Part shown: positions 28,967-38,736 of the stretch, one piece after another
Numbering within the stretch: position 1 is the stretch's first letter
How the letters are laid out: every line of letters starts with the position of its first letter
DNA from: Puia dinghuensis
GTDB lineage: Bacteria > Bacteroidota > Bacteroidia > Chitinophagales > Chitinophagaceae
Assembly: GCA_026225275.1 (NCBI GenBank)
Contig: JAMFSL010000006.1
Coordinates: 1 to 64,000 of the forward strand
DNA: 64,000 nt
Direction of reading: 5' to 3'
The notes under the pieces: generated by a model
Databases searched by the model: none
Told to the model about the DNA's origin: nothing
Seen by the model: only the letters and a program-made list of their open reading frames with translations
Made by a program: the position numbers and the translations under genes

Positions 28967-30658
28967 CTACCAGTAAACCGTATACAGCGTGATCAGTATC
29001 GCGACGATCACCAGCGACCCTACCGCAAAACCCTTCGACACCCTGAACATGCTCGTGTCGACGATCAATCCCTTGTTCACCACACCACGTTTATTTTCGA
29101 CGAAATTGATGATCGCCATCCCGGCTACGCAGATCAGGAAGACAAAGCCCATCCTATCGAGGAACGGTATTTCGAACATGCCGTGGTTATCCGGATTCGG
29201 CTGGAAAAAGCCATAGGGTGTCAGCCAGCTCAGGTCTGCCCACATAGGCAGGAACTTAAAGATGATCGACAGTACCAAGCCCCCGATCATCGCAAACATC
29301 GCCGCATTCGCCGTGGTCCTCTTCCAGAAGAAACCCAGCAGGAACATGGCCAGGATGCCCGGCGATACAAAACCCGTATACTCCTGGATATAATTGAAGC
29401 CCTGTTTGCCCTCTCCCATCAGCTTCTCGCCGATCACCAGCGACATCACCACCGCCAGCAGCATCGACACGACCACCGTGATCTTGCCGGTGTTGACCAG
29501 CTTGTTTTCATCGGCCTCCTTGTTGATCGCTTTCTTGTAAATATCCAGCGTGAAGATCGTCGCAATACTGTTGGCCTTGCCCGCCAGACTGGCTACGATG
29601 GCCGCTGTCAACGCAGCAAAAGCGATTCCTTTGAAACCCTCAGGCAACAACGTCATCAGGTTGGGATAGGCCTTGTTCACGTCTACCGCACCAGAATGAC
29701 TCAGCATCCCGGCATGGAACATCCCTTTCTGATACAACACATACGCCCCGATCCCCGGCAACACGACGATCACCGGCATCAGCAACTTCAGAAAAGCCGC
29801 ATACAGGATACCGGCGCGGGCCGTCTTCAGATCCGCCCCCAGCGCCCGCTGCGTGATATATTGATTACATCCCCAGTAATTCAGGTTGGTGATCCACATC
29901 CCGCCGATCAATACCGACAGTCCCGGAAGGCTGACATAATTAGGCGAGTCCTTTTTGAAGATCATATGAAAATGGTCGCTTGCAGTTGATGTCATGATCT
30001 TAAACCCATTCACCAATCCTGTCTGTCCCGACTTTTCTGCCACCAGGTGGAGAGCGATATAGGTCGCCACCAGCCCGCCCAAGATCAGAAAGAACACCTG
30101 GATCACATCCGTATACCCGATCACCTTCATCCCGCCCAGCGTGATCACAACCGCAAACACCGCCAGTAAAGCGATACAGGTATAGACACTGATGCCCGAA
30201 ATGCTGCTGACCGCCAATGCACCCAGGTACAGGATCGACATCAGATTGACGACGATGTACAGCGCCAGCCAGAAGATCGCCATGATCATGGCGACGGTTC
30301 CGTTATACCGCTGACTTAGGAACTGCGGCATCGTGTAGATCTTGTTCTTCAGGTAGACGGGGATAAAGAAAACAGCGACAATGACCAGCGTCAACGCCGC
30401 CATCCACTCATACGTCGAAATCGCCAGCCCTAGCCGGAATCCCGATCCGCTCATCCCGATCATCTGTTCCGCGGAAATGTTCGAGGCAATCAGTGACGCC
30501 CCGATGGCCCACCAGGTCAGCGACCCTTCTGCCAGGAAATAATCTTTTGAACTGGTTTGCTTGGCCTTTTTACGGTTGTAGATCCACAGCCCATAACAGG
30601 CGACAATGATAAAGTAGATGAAGAATACTACATAATCAAGCGGTTGTAACATTTGCAT
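28967..30658 (-). CDS. sodium:solute symporter (SSS family; sugar transporter of the xylose cluster)
   Basis: DYFLAEGSLTWWAIGASLIASNISAEQMIGMSGSGF and NYWGCNQYITQRALGA; multiple TM segments; adjacent to xylA/xylB. Confidence 0.93.
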   Translation of the reverse strand: MQMLQPLDYVVFFIYFIIVACYGLWIYNRKKAKQTSSKDYFLAEGSLTWWAIGASLIASNISAEQMIGMSGSGFRLGLAISTYEWMAALTLVIVAVFFIPVYLKNKIYTMPQFLSQRYNGTVAMIMAIFWLALYIVVNLMSILYLGALAVSSISGISVYTCIALLAVFAVVITLGGMKVIGYTDVIQVFFLILGGLVATYIALHLVAEKSGQTGLVNGFKIMTSTASDHFHMIFKKDSPNYVSLPGLSVLIGGMWITNLNYWGCNQYITQRALGADLKTARAGILYAAFLKLLMPVIVVLPGIGAYVLYQKGMFHAGMLSHSGAVDVNKAYPNLMTLLPEGFKGIAFAALTAAIVASLAGKANSIATIFTLDIYKKAINKEADENKLVNTGKITVVVSMLLAVVMSLVIGEKLMGEGKQGFNYIQEYTGFVSPGILAMFLLGFFWKRTTANAAMFAMIGGLVLSIIFKFLPMWADLSWLTPYGFFQPNPDNHGMFEIPFLDRMGFVFLICVAGMAIINFVENKRGVVNKGLIVDTSMFRVSKGFAVGSLVIVAILITLYTVYW

Positions 30659-30694
30659 ATGGTAGCGATAAGTTAGTTCTGGCTAAAAGTAGCA

Positions 30695-30723
30695 AAAATT
30701 GGCAGATTAGATCTGCCAATTTT
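30695..30723 (-). terminator. perfect 13-bp hairpin AAAATTGGCAGAT-TAG-ATCTGCCAATTTT downstream of xylA
   Basis: Exact inverted repeat with A/T-rich ends in the xylA / SSS transporter gap. Confidence 0.65.
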
Positions 30724-30762
30724 CATTAAAAGTTTTAATAAGTGTCAAATATACCGGAAATA

Positions 30763-32091
30763 TCAAATATACCGGTTGATCAGGTTCTCCAGGTACTCCT
30801 GGCGCCCGCTGATGACCTTGGGCTCCCCGTTAGCGATCGCATAGTCCCGTAGATCTGTGAGGCTCAGGCTGCCCTTCTCGAAGGCTGCTCCCTGCCCACC
30901 GTCGAAGCTCGCATAGCGCTCCGTCCTGATCTTCCGGTATTCGGATTTTTGCAGGATGGTGTCGGCCACCAGCAGTGCCCGGGCAAAGGTATCGATGCCG
31001 CCGATATGCGCATGAAAGAGGTCTGCCGCATCGGTGGAATTACGCCGCCGCTTGGCGTCGAAGTTGATGCCGCCGCCCTGGAAACCGCCGCCTTCCAGGA
31101 TGATCAGCATAGCCTCCACCAGTTCGGTGATGTTATTCGGAAACTGATCGGTATCCCAGCCATTCTGGTAATCTCCCCGATTGGCATCCATCGAACCCAG
31201 CATCCCCGTATCCACAGCTACCTGCAGCTCGTGAGTGAAAGTATGACCGGCCAGCGTGGCGTGGTTGACCTCGATATTCAGCTTGAAGTCCTTCAGCAGA
31301 TCATATTGACGGAGAAACCCGATCACCGTCGCACTGTCATAGTCGTATTGATGCTTCGTCGGCTCACAGGGCTTGGGCTCGATAAAAAAGGTTCCCTTGA
31401 ATCCTTGCTTGCGCGCGTAATCTTTGGCCGTATGCAGGAATCGGGCAAGGTGCTCCTGCTCCCGTTTCATATTCGTATTCAGCAGGCTCATGTACCCTTC
31501 TCTGCCGCCCCAAAACACGTAATTATGTCCCCCAAGGGCTATCGTGGCATCCAACGCAGCCTTTACCTGTGCACCGGCATGCGTCAGCACATGAAAATCG
31601 GGATTGGTGGCGGCGCCATTCATATACCGCCGGTTGGAAAAGAGATTGGCCGTGCCCCACAGCAGCTTCACCCCGCTGGCAGCCTGCTTCTCCCTGGCAT
31701 AGTCCGTCAATATCTCTAACCGCCGCTCATTGTCGGCCACATCATTGGTATAATCGACGACATCCACGTCGTGAAAACAATAGAAAGGCAGGTCCAGCTT
31801 CGTGATGAATTCGAAGGCCGCATCCATCTTCTCCTTCGCCCGCGCAATCGCGTCGGTTTTCTCGTTCCAGGGATACAGATGCGTCGGTTCCCCGAAAGGA
31901 TCTGCCCCGTTACCGACAAACGAATGCCAATACGCGACGGCAAAACGCAAATGTTCCTTCATCGGCTTCCCGGCAACCACCCTCTCCGCATCGTACCAAC
32001 GATAGGCCAAAGGGTTATCTGTTCCGGGTCCTTCATATTTTATGGATCCAATGCCCTTAAAAAACTCCTTCTGTCCCGTAATAACTGGCAT
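30763..32091 (-). CDS. xylA: xylose isomerase
   Basis: [33 protein letters not shown]-type [50 protein letters not shown]. Confidence 0.98.
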   Translation of the reverse strand: MPVITGQKEFFKGIGSIKYEGPGTDNPLAYRWYDAERVVAGKPMKEHLRFAVAYWHSFVGNGADPFGEPTHLYPWNEKTDAIARAKEKMDAAFEFITKLDLPFYCFHDVDVVDYTNDVADNERRLEILTDYAREKQAASGVKLLWGTANLFSNRRYMNGAATNPDFHVLTHAGAQVKAALDATIALGGHNYVFWGGREGYMSLLNTNMKREQEHLARFLHTAKDYARKQGFKGTFFIEPKPCEPTKHQYDYDSATVIGFLRQYDLLKDFKLNIEVNHATLAGHTFTHELQVAVDTGMLGSMDANRGDYQNGWDTDQFPNNITELVEAMLIILEGGGFQGGGINFDAKRRRNSTDAADLFHAHIGGIDTFARALLVADTILQKSEYRKIRTERYASFDGGQGAAFEKGSLSLTDLRDYAIANGEPKVISGRQEYLENLINRYI

Positions 32092-32138
32092 AGCTTATGT
32101 TTTTTTATTATTGAATTTGTTCTGATCCTCCCGCGCCC

Positions 32139-33656
32139 TCACAAAAACTTTTCCAACGCGCCTCTCCACCGCCCATACAACGTCTCATATTCACCCCCCT
32201 TCGTCGGCTCTACTCTCCCCACCGGCTTGAGCCCGGCAAAAGCCTCTTTCGCCGTCGCGAAAATACCGGCTCCGATGCCCGCACCCAACGCCGCCCCCAC
32301 ACTCCCGTCACTATTATACAATTCCACCGGCACATTCGTCGCATTCACAAACGCCTCCGTAAAGACAGGACTCAGGAACATATTCGCCTTCCCCGCCCGG
32401 ATCACAGCCGGATTCATCCCATTCTCCCGCATGATGTCCAGCCCATAGCGAAAACTGAAGGCAATTCCTTCCTGCCCCGCCCGGTACAAGTGCGCCGGTC
32501 CATGAACGTTAAGGTCGATATCCAACAGCTGCGCGCCGATAATGCGATTGTAAAAAATACGCTCGGCCCCGTTGCCGAACGGCAGTACCGTCAACCCCGC
32601 ACTCCCCGGCCCGATCCGCATCGCTTCCGCATTCAACCGGTTGTAATCCCAACCGCCACTCGCATTCCCGCTCGCCGTTGGCCCTACGCCTCTCACTAAA
32701 TCCCTTATCCACCTATTCATGATCCCCGTCCCGTTGATACACAACAGCACGCCGATCCTCCGCACATCCGGCGTATAATTCACATGCGCAAAACTATTCA
32801 CCCTCGATCCGGGATCGTACGTCAGATGGTCGCTCACCCCATAGATCACCCCCGAGGTCCCGGCCGTAGCGGCTACCTCCCCGGGTTCCAGCACATTTAA
32901 AGACAAAGCATTATTAGGCTGATCGCCCGCCTTGTAAGTGACAGGTATCCCTTTCTTCAAGAGCAGCGCCTCCGCTACATCGGCCTTTACCCCGCCGTGC
33001 ACCGAGAATAAGGGCCGGATCTCCGGCATCATCGCTTGATCAAAACCAAAAAAAGAAAAGACATCTTCAGATAATCCATCGGCCTTAAAATCCCAGAAGA
33101 TCCCTTCCGATAAAGCCGAAATATGCGTCGTCGCCTGCCCCGTCAAACGCAAAGCGATAAAGTCCCCCGGTAACATCACCTTGTCTATTTTGGCGTAGAT
33201 CGCCGGCTCCTGGTCCTTGACCCAGGCCAACTTGGCCGCAGTAAAATTGCCGGGAGAATTCAACAGCCGCTCGAGGCTCCGCGACTCGCCAATAGCGGCA
33301 AAGGCCCGGTCCCCATACGGCACCGCCCGGCTATCACACCAGATGATGCTATCCCGCAATACGCGCTGGTCTTTGTCCACCAGCACCAATCCATGCATCT
33401 GATAGGCAATGCCGATCGCGGCAATATCTGCCGGATTATAAACCTTCATCGCATGTACTTTATGAATGGCTTGCTGTACATATTCCCACCAGGTATCCGG
33501 GGACTGCTCTGCCCACCCCGGGTGTTTCGATATGATAGCGGCCTCACTGTCGGGATACTGCGCAGCAGCCAGCACTGCGTGCGTAGCCGCGTCGACAACA
33601 GATACTTTGATAGAAGAAGTTCCCAGGTCAATGCCTAATAACAACATGGCAAACAA
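32139..33656 (-). CDS. xylB: xylulokinase (FGGY family)
   Basis: LGIDLGTSSIKVSVVDA, IGIAYQMHGLVLVDK, DSIIWCDSRA, LPGDFIALRLTG. Confidence 0.95.
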   Translation of the reverse strand: MFAMLLLGIDLGTSSIKVSVVDAATHAVLAAAQYPDSEAAIISKHPGWAEQSPDTWWEYVQQAIHKVHAMKVYNPADIAAIGIAYQMHGLVLVDKDQRVLRDSIIWCDSRAVPYGDRAFAAIGESRSLERLLNSPGNFTAAKLAWVKDQEPAIYAKIDKVMLPGDFIALRLTGQATTHISALSEGIFWDFKADGLSEDVFSFFGFDQAMMPEIRPLFSVHGGVKADVAEALLLKKGIPVTYKAGDQPNNALSLNVLEPGEVAATAGTSGVIYGVSDHLTYDPGSRVNSFAHVNYTPDVRRIGVLLCINGTGIMNRWIRDLVRGVGPTASGNASGGWDYNRLNAEAMRIGPGSAGLTVLPFGNGAERIFYNRIIGAQLLDIDLNVHGPAHLYRAGQEGIAFSFRYGLDIMRENGMNPAVIRAGKANMFLSPVFTEAFVNATNVPVELYNSDGSVGAALGAGIGAGIFATAKEAFAGLKPVGRVEPTKGGEYETLYGRWRGALEKFL

Positions 33657-33737
33657 AATTTTAAGCCCCCCGGCCTACGCGCCTAATCAGATCCGCGACC
33701 CCGGAAGCGGCAATAAATATAGGATCTTTTTTGAAAT

Positions 33738-33751
33738 TGTAACCGATTGCA
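33738..33751. promoter_or_regulatory. LacI-family operator candidate TGTAACCGATTGCA
   Basis: Perfect match to the cre-type pattern TGWNANCGNTNNCA; in the 143-bp gap between divergent xylB and the lacI-family gene. Confidence 0.65.
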
Positions 33752-33799
33752 TTATATTTTTTAAAATTCTTATTTTTACTGATTAATGGCTCACCACAT

Positions 33800-34858
33800 A
33801 TGACGGGAAAAAAGGATATCACGATTTATGACCTGGCCAGAGTACTCAGCCTCTCGCCCGCCACAGTCAGCAGGGGCTTGAAAGATCATCCCGCCATTAA
33901 TATCAAAACCCGGAAGCGTATTACGGACACTGCCCGGGAGATGGGCTACCGCTCGAACAGTTTTGCCAGCAACCTCCGGATGCAGAAGACCCACACCATT
34001 GGCATCATTGTCCATGAATTGAAAAGCCAATTCATCAGCTCCGTATTATCCGGAATAGAAAAAATAACCACCGAGGCCGGCTATGATTTGATTATTGGCC
34101 ATTCATCGGAATCGTATCGCAAAGAAACTTCTAACGCCCACAACCTCTTTCATAAAAGAGTGGACGGACTCATCGCCTCCCTCGCATTCGACACAACGGA
34201 TATGGAACACTTCGATCCCTTCGTTAAAAAAGGGATCCCTATCGTTTTTTTCGATCGGGTGGAAGATTTCCCCTACGGTACCCGGGTGATCATCGATAAT
34301 GTAAAGGCCGGTTATGAGGCCACCGCCCATCTGGCCGCTCAGGGATGCCGCCGCATCGTGCATTTCACGGCTAACCTGGGTCGCAACGTCTATGCCGGTC
34401 GCCTGAAAGGATACCAGCAGGCACTGGCGGATTACGGGCTGACATTCGACCCTGCCCTGGTGATGGTCAACGACCTCAGTGAAGCCGCCGCTATTCGCGC
34501 GGCCCGCCAGATACTCAGCATGAATCCCCGCCCCGATGGCGTCTTCGCGACGAATGACTTTTTTGCCGCCGTATTCTTGCAAACACTGAAAGAAAATGGT
34601 CTCCGGGTACCCGAAGACATCGCTATAGTAGGTTTTAACAATGATGCCATCTCAAGGATCATCCAACCAAAACTGACGACCATTAATTATCCCGGTGAAG
34701 AAGTGGGCGAACAGGCCGCCCGCAGTTTGCTCGATCAATTGACCAGCCCTTCGGCCGCCGTAGCCTCGGCGAAGGAGGCCTCCGCCCGGACCACCGATAC
34801 GATCATCATCCGGTCCGAACTCATCATCCGCGACTCCTCCCTCCATCGAAAGGTGTAA
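33800..34858 (+). CDS. LacI family transcriptional regulator (probable xylose regulator)
   Basis: DITIYDLARVLSLSPATVSRGLKDHPAIN HTH; PBP1-like effector domain (DGVFATNDFFAAVFLQTLKENGLRVPEDIAIVGFNND). Confidence 0.95.
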   Translation: MTGKKDITIYDLARVLSLSPATVSRGLKDHPAINIKTRKRITDTAREMGYRSNSFASNLRMQKTHTIGIIVHELKSQFISSVLSGIEKITTEAGYDLIIGHSSESYRKETSNAHNLFHKRVDGLIASLAFDTTDMEHFDPFVKKGIPIVFFDRVEDFPYGTRVIIDNVKAGYEATAHLAAQGCRRIVHFTANLGRNVYAGRLKGYQQALADYGLTFDPALVMVNDLSEAAAIRAARQILSMNPRPDGVFATNDFFAAVFLQTLKENGLRVPEDIAIVGFNNDAISRIIQPKLTTINYPGEEVGEQAARSLLDQLTSPSAAVASAKEASARTTDTIIIRSELIIRDSSLHRKV

Positions 34859-34862
34859 GCCC

Positions 34863-37800
34863 TCAGCCGTCGGCCACCTTGCGCGAAGGCATCGACCATT
34901 TCTCCAACAGTTCCATCAACTCATCCAGTCGCACCGGCTTGCTGATATAATCATCCATACCCGCCTCCAGGCAGTCTTCTTTATCTCCCCGCATGGCATT
35001 GGCAGTCAACGCTATAATGACAGGCTGATGCCCCGAACGACGCCGGATCATCCGCGTGGCCTCCAACCCATCTATCTCCGGCATCTGTATATCCATCAGG
35101 ATGAGATCATATTCCCCCGGCGCACTCACCGCCTGCGACCCATTGTCCACACAATCCGGCTCATATCCCAGATTACCCAGGATATGCAGGATCAACTGCT
35201 GGTTGATAACATTGTCTTCCGCCACCATGATCCTGTACGGAAAATCACCCGCAAAATTTTTATCCATCACCCTTTGCTCTTTTTTCACCATCGTCGGATT
35301 GAATTTTCCCACCTTTGTCCGGATCGTAAAGGTAAACAGCGTGCCTTCCCCTACCTGGCTTTGCACCGATATCTTTCCACCCATCAGCCTAACCAGTTTC
35401 TCGCTGATCGCCAACCCAAGACCCGTCCCTCCATATTTACGCGTTGTCGAAGAATCAACCTGCGAGAAAGACTTGAATAGCATGCCGATCTTTTCCGCCG
35501 GTATCCCTATCCCCGTATCGCGTACCTCGAATACCAGGTCTATCGCCCCCACCGCATCCTTGCTCAACATACTCACCCCCACAAAGATCTCCCCTTCATG
35601 GGTGAATTTTATCGCATTGCTCACCAGGTTAATCAACACCTGCCGTAACCGTAGGGCATCGCCAACAATCTGCGGCGGCACATCCCCTTCGATCCAGCAC
35701 AGCAGTTTCAGCCCGGATTGCAGTGCCTTTTCGTAGAACAAGTCCAGTACTCCTTCAAGACACCCCCGTAGATCGAAATCCGCTTGCTCAATATCCATTT
35801 TACCCGAATCGATCTTGGAATAATCCAGTATATCATTTAGCACACTCAGCAGGCTTTCCCCACAAGAGAGGATCGTAGCATTATATTCTCGCTGCTGCCG
35901 CGTTAGTTGCGTTTTCTCCAGCAATGATGACATGCCGATAACACCATTCATCGGCGTCCGGATTTCATGGCTCATCGTAGCCAGGAAAATACTCTTCGCC
36001 TTGTTCGCCTGCTCCGCCTCTTCCCGGGCATGTTCCGCCTCTTCCCTCGCTTTACGCTCCTCCTGGCTCAGCATCGTAAGCCTCTCCGTTCGCTCCTGCA
36101 CCTGCCGTTCCAATTCCCGCGTCAGCGCATTTATAGTATTGATCCGCAAACGCACAAAGGCGACGATGCTTCCGATAATGAAAAGGACCAGCAGTACCCG
36201 AAACCATGTCGTATTCCAGAATGCCGGCTGGATCTCCACTGGTAGGGTCAATATCTTCTCCGACCACTGCCCGTCGTTATTCAGGCCCTTGACTTTGAAC
36301 ACATAATGACCCGGATCCAGGTTAGTATAAGTGGCCGATCGCCTCGTACCTACATAATTCCACTCCTTGTCAAAGGGCGCCAGCATATACGCATATTGCT
36401 TCTTTTCCCTGTCCGTGTAATTCAGCGAGGCAAAGGCAAAAGAAAAAACAGAACTCTTATAGGGCAAAGTAATATGCCGTGTTTCGGAAATCGCCATTGG
36501 CAGCGCCGCAGGCCCTTTACTATCTTCCCCGATCTGCACTTCCTGGTTGAAGACCTGGAAACTTGTCATCACCAGGGGCGCATCGAAATGATCGTAGGGC
36601 ACATGCTCAGGAGAAACTTCGTTGAACCCGTTGATACCCCCGAAATATAGTAGACCCGAACGGGTGCTACAATAAGCCTGTTCCTTGAATTCATTCGCCT
36701 GCAGCCCGTCCGCTACAGTGAAAGGATGGATCTGGTTATGCACCCGATCCCACCGGCAGAGACCCTTATTCATGCTGATCCAGAAACAACCCGTCGAATC
36801 CTCCAATACCCCGAAAATCACATTGTCCGGTAATCCATCATTGGTCGTATAAGTCGTAAAGCGGTTCGCATTGACCTCAAATCGGGATAGCCCCTCTGTT
36901 GTGCTGATCCAAAGATCCCCATTTTTGGACTCGATGATATTATTGATGTAATCGCTGCAAATACTATTTTGCCCGGCCATGTGACGATAATGAGAAAACC
37001 TGCCCGTCAAGGGATTATACAGATCCATCCCTCCCCCGTCCGTCCCGATCCACAGCCGGCCCTTACTATCCTGCATTACCGCATGGATGTTATCGTTGAT
37101 CAGGCTCGTAGGATCCTTGTCGTCATGACGATGATGGATAAAGGCCTGGCGTTCCGGATCATACTCGTCTAATCCCCCGCCATAAGTGCCTACCCACATC
37201 CGATGGTCCTGGTCCTCACAAAGTGTCCAGACCCGATCATCTACCAGGCTGACGGCATCTCCCGGACGATGCCTCAAATTTTGATACGTATTGCTCCTTC
37301 GGTTGAATATCGTCAATCCATCCCCCCAGGTGCCGATCCATAGATTGCCCTTGCTGTCCCCGGTTACCCTCAGAACGAAATTGCCGCAAATACTATTCGG
37401 ATTACCCGGCGTATGCCGGTAATGCGTGAACTGCCCCGTCCTTCGGTCCAGCAGGTTCAGCCCGCCACCGTCGGTGCCCACCCATAAACCTTGCGATGCA
37501 TCCTCGTAAAGACAGAGCACCTGGTTGCTGCTCAAACTATTCGGGGAAGAATTATGCTTGTAATGAATGAATTTCCGGGAATCCCGGTTCACAAAATCGA
37601 TCCCGCCGGTAAAGGATCCCAGCCACATATTCTGCTTGGAATCCATATAGATCGACCATAGCGAGTTGGTCGAAACACTTGCCGGATCGATTTCATCATG
37701 GCGGTAGTGATATACGACTCCCGAGATTGGATTAAGGATGATCAGCCCGTCATTCTCCGTTCCGATCCAGATATTCCCTTCGCCATCCTCGGTCGTCATG

Positions 37801-38627
37801 TTGACCAGGTGACTGGTAATGCCTCTCTCCTGTGAATTTTCGCCCGGGTAATGAACGAACTCACCCGTCGACGGATCCAGCAGCCGGTCAAGACCTGTAT
37901 TCGTTCCCACCCACAGCCGATTTCTACTATCCCAAAAAACGCTGGTGATGTCATTGCTTCGTATTGATCCCGGCTTGCTATCACTATGGGCGAATCGCCG
38001 CCACGTACCGGTCGACGGATTTAGCCAGCACAGCCCGTTATGAGTGGCTATCCAGATCCGGTGTTCCTTATCTTCCGCCAGCATCTTAATATAATTGCCT
38101 CCCGGACCGTTATTATCGCCGTCACGATGGACATAATGGACGAATCTGCCCGGCGAATCCATTCGGTTCAAGCCTCCGTCTTCCGTTCCCACCCAGATGG
38201 CCCCCTGACTATCCTTCAGCAGCGACACTACCAGGTCGCTCGATAAACTGTTCGGATCGTTCTGATGATGCTTGAAATGCTCGAAATGGTCTGTCTTCCG
38301 GTCATACCGGTCCAAACCGCCGCCCCAGGTGCCAATCCAGAGATTACCCTTGTCATCCTCGATCATGGCGTTGACCTGGTTATTGGCGAGACTTTTGTTG
38401 TCTCCTATCTGGTTCTTATAAACTGTGAAAGAATACCCATTGTATTTATTCAACCCTTCCCTCGTGCCGAACCACATGAATCCCCGGCTATCCTGTATAG
38501 AGCAGATTACATTACTCTGCGACAGACCCTGAGCCGTTCCAATATGCTCAAACGAAAGATGCGCCGTTTGAGAATAAGCGATATTGGACAGCAGCAAAAG
38601 ACAACATAGGTTGCGGAAAGGGGTCAT
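34863..38627 (-). CDS. hybrid sensor histidine kinase: two-component propeller, Y_Y_Y, HisKA, HATPase, receiver
   Basis: Repeated DSxGxxWIGTxxGGLxxYxP; [37 protein letters not shown]; receiver [20 protein letters not shown]. No AraC domain after the receiver. Confidence 0.95.
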   Translation of the reverse strand: MTPFRNLCCLLLLSNIAYSQTAHLSFEHIGTAQGLSQSNVICSIQDSRGFMWFGTREGLNKYNGYSFTVYKNQIGDNKSLANNQVNAMIEDDKGNLWIGTWGGGLDRYDRKTDHFEHFKHHQNDPNSLSSDLVVSLLKDSQGAIWVGTEDGGLNRMDSPGRFVHYVHRDGDNNGPGGNYIKMLAEDKEHRIWIATHNGLCWLNPSTGTWRRFAHSDSKPGSIRSNDITSVFWDSRNRLWVGTNTGLDRLLDPSTGEFVHYPGENSQERGITSHLVNMTTEDGEGNIWIGTENDGLIILNPISGVVYHYRHDEIDPASVSTNSLWSIYMDSKQNMWLGSFTGGIDFVNRDSRKFIHYKHNSSPNSLSSNQVLCLYEDASQGLWVGTDGGGLNLLDRRTGQFTHYRHTPGNPNSICGNFVLRVTGDSKGNLWIGTWGDGLTIFNRRSNTYQNLRHRPGDAVSLVDDRVWTLCEDQDHRMWVGTYGGGLDEYDPERQAFIHHRHDDKDPTSLINDNIHAVMQDSKGRLWIGTDGGGMDLYNPLTGRFSHYRHMAGQNSICSDYINNIIESKNGDLWISTTEGLSRFEVNANRFTTYTTNDGLPDNVIFGVLEDSTGCFWISMNKGLCRWDRVHNQIHPFTVADGLQANEFKEQAYCSTRSGLLYFGGINGFNEVSPEHVPYDHFDAPLVMTSFQVFNQEVQIGEDSKGPAALPMAISETRHITLPYKSSVFSFAFASLNYTDREKKQYAYMLAPFDKEWNYVGTRRSATYTNLDPGHYVFKVKGLNNDGQWSEKILTLPVEIQPAFWNTTWFRVLLVLFIIGSIVAFVRLRINTINALTRELERQVQERTERLTMLSQEERKAREEAEHAREEAEQANKAKSIFLATMSHEIRTPMNGVIGMSSLLEKTQLTRQQREYNATILSCGESLLSVLNDILDYSKIDSGKMDIEQADFDLRGCLEGVLDLFYEKALQSGLKLLCWIEGDVPPQIVGDALRLRQVLINLVSNAIKFTHEGEIFVGVSMLSKDAVGAIDLVFEVRDTGIGIPAEKIGMLFKSFSQVDSSTTRKYGGTGLGLAISEKLVRLMGGKISVQSQVGEGTLFTFTIRTKVGKFNPTMVKKEQRVMDKNFAGDFPYRIMVAEDNVINQQLILHILGNLGYEPDCVDNGSQAVSAPGEYDLILMDIQMPEIDGLEATRMIRRRSGHQPVIIALTANAMRGDKEDCLEAGMDDYISKPVRLDELMELLEKWSMPSRKVADG

Positions 38628-38736
38628 AATAAATGAAATGCCGGTTCCAAGAAGAACGCGTGACAAGACCCATTTATTACTTCTATTTTACATTTATTAC
38701 TTATGCTATATAAGTGTTTCCATCTATTCAAAAACA

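Noticed and set aside
29183-29989. 268-aa ORF antisense to the sodium:solute symporter
   Set aside because: His/Arg/Gln-rich low-complexity translation opposite a clear transporter.
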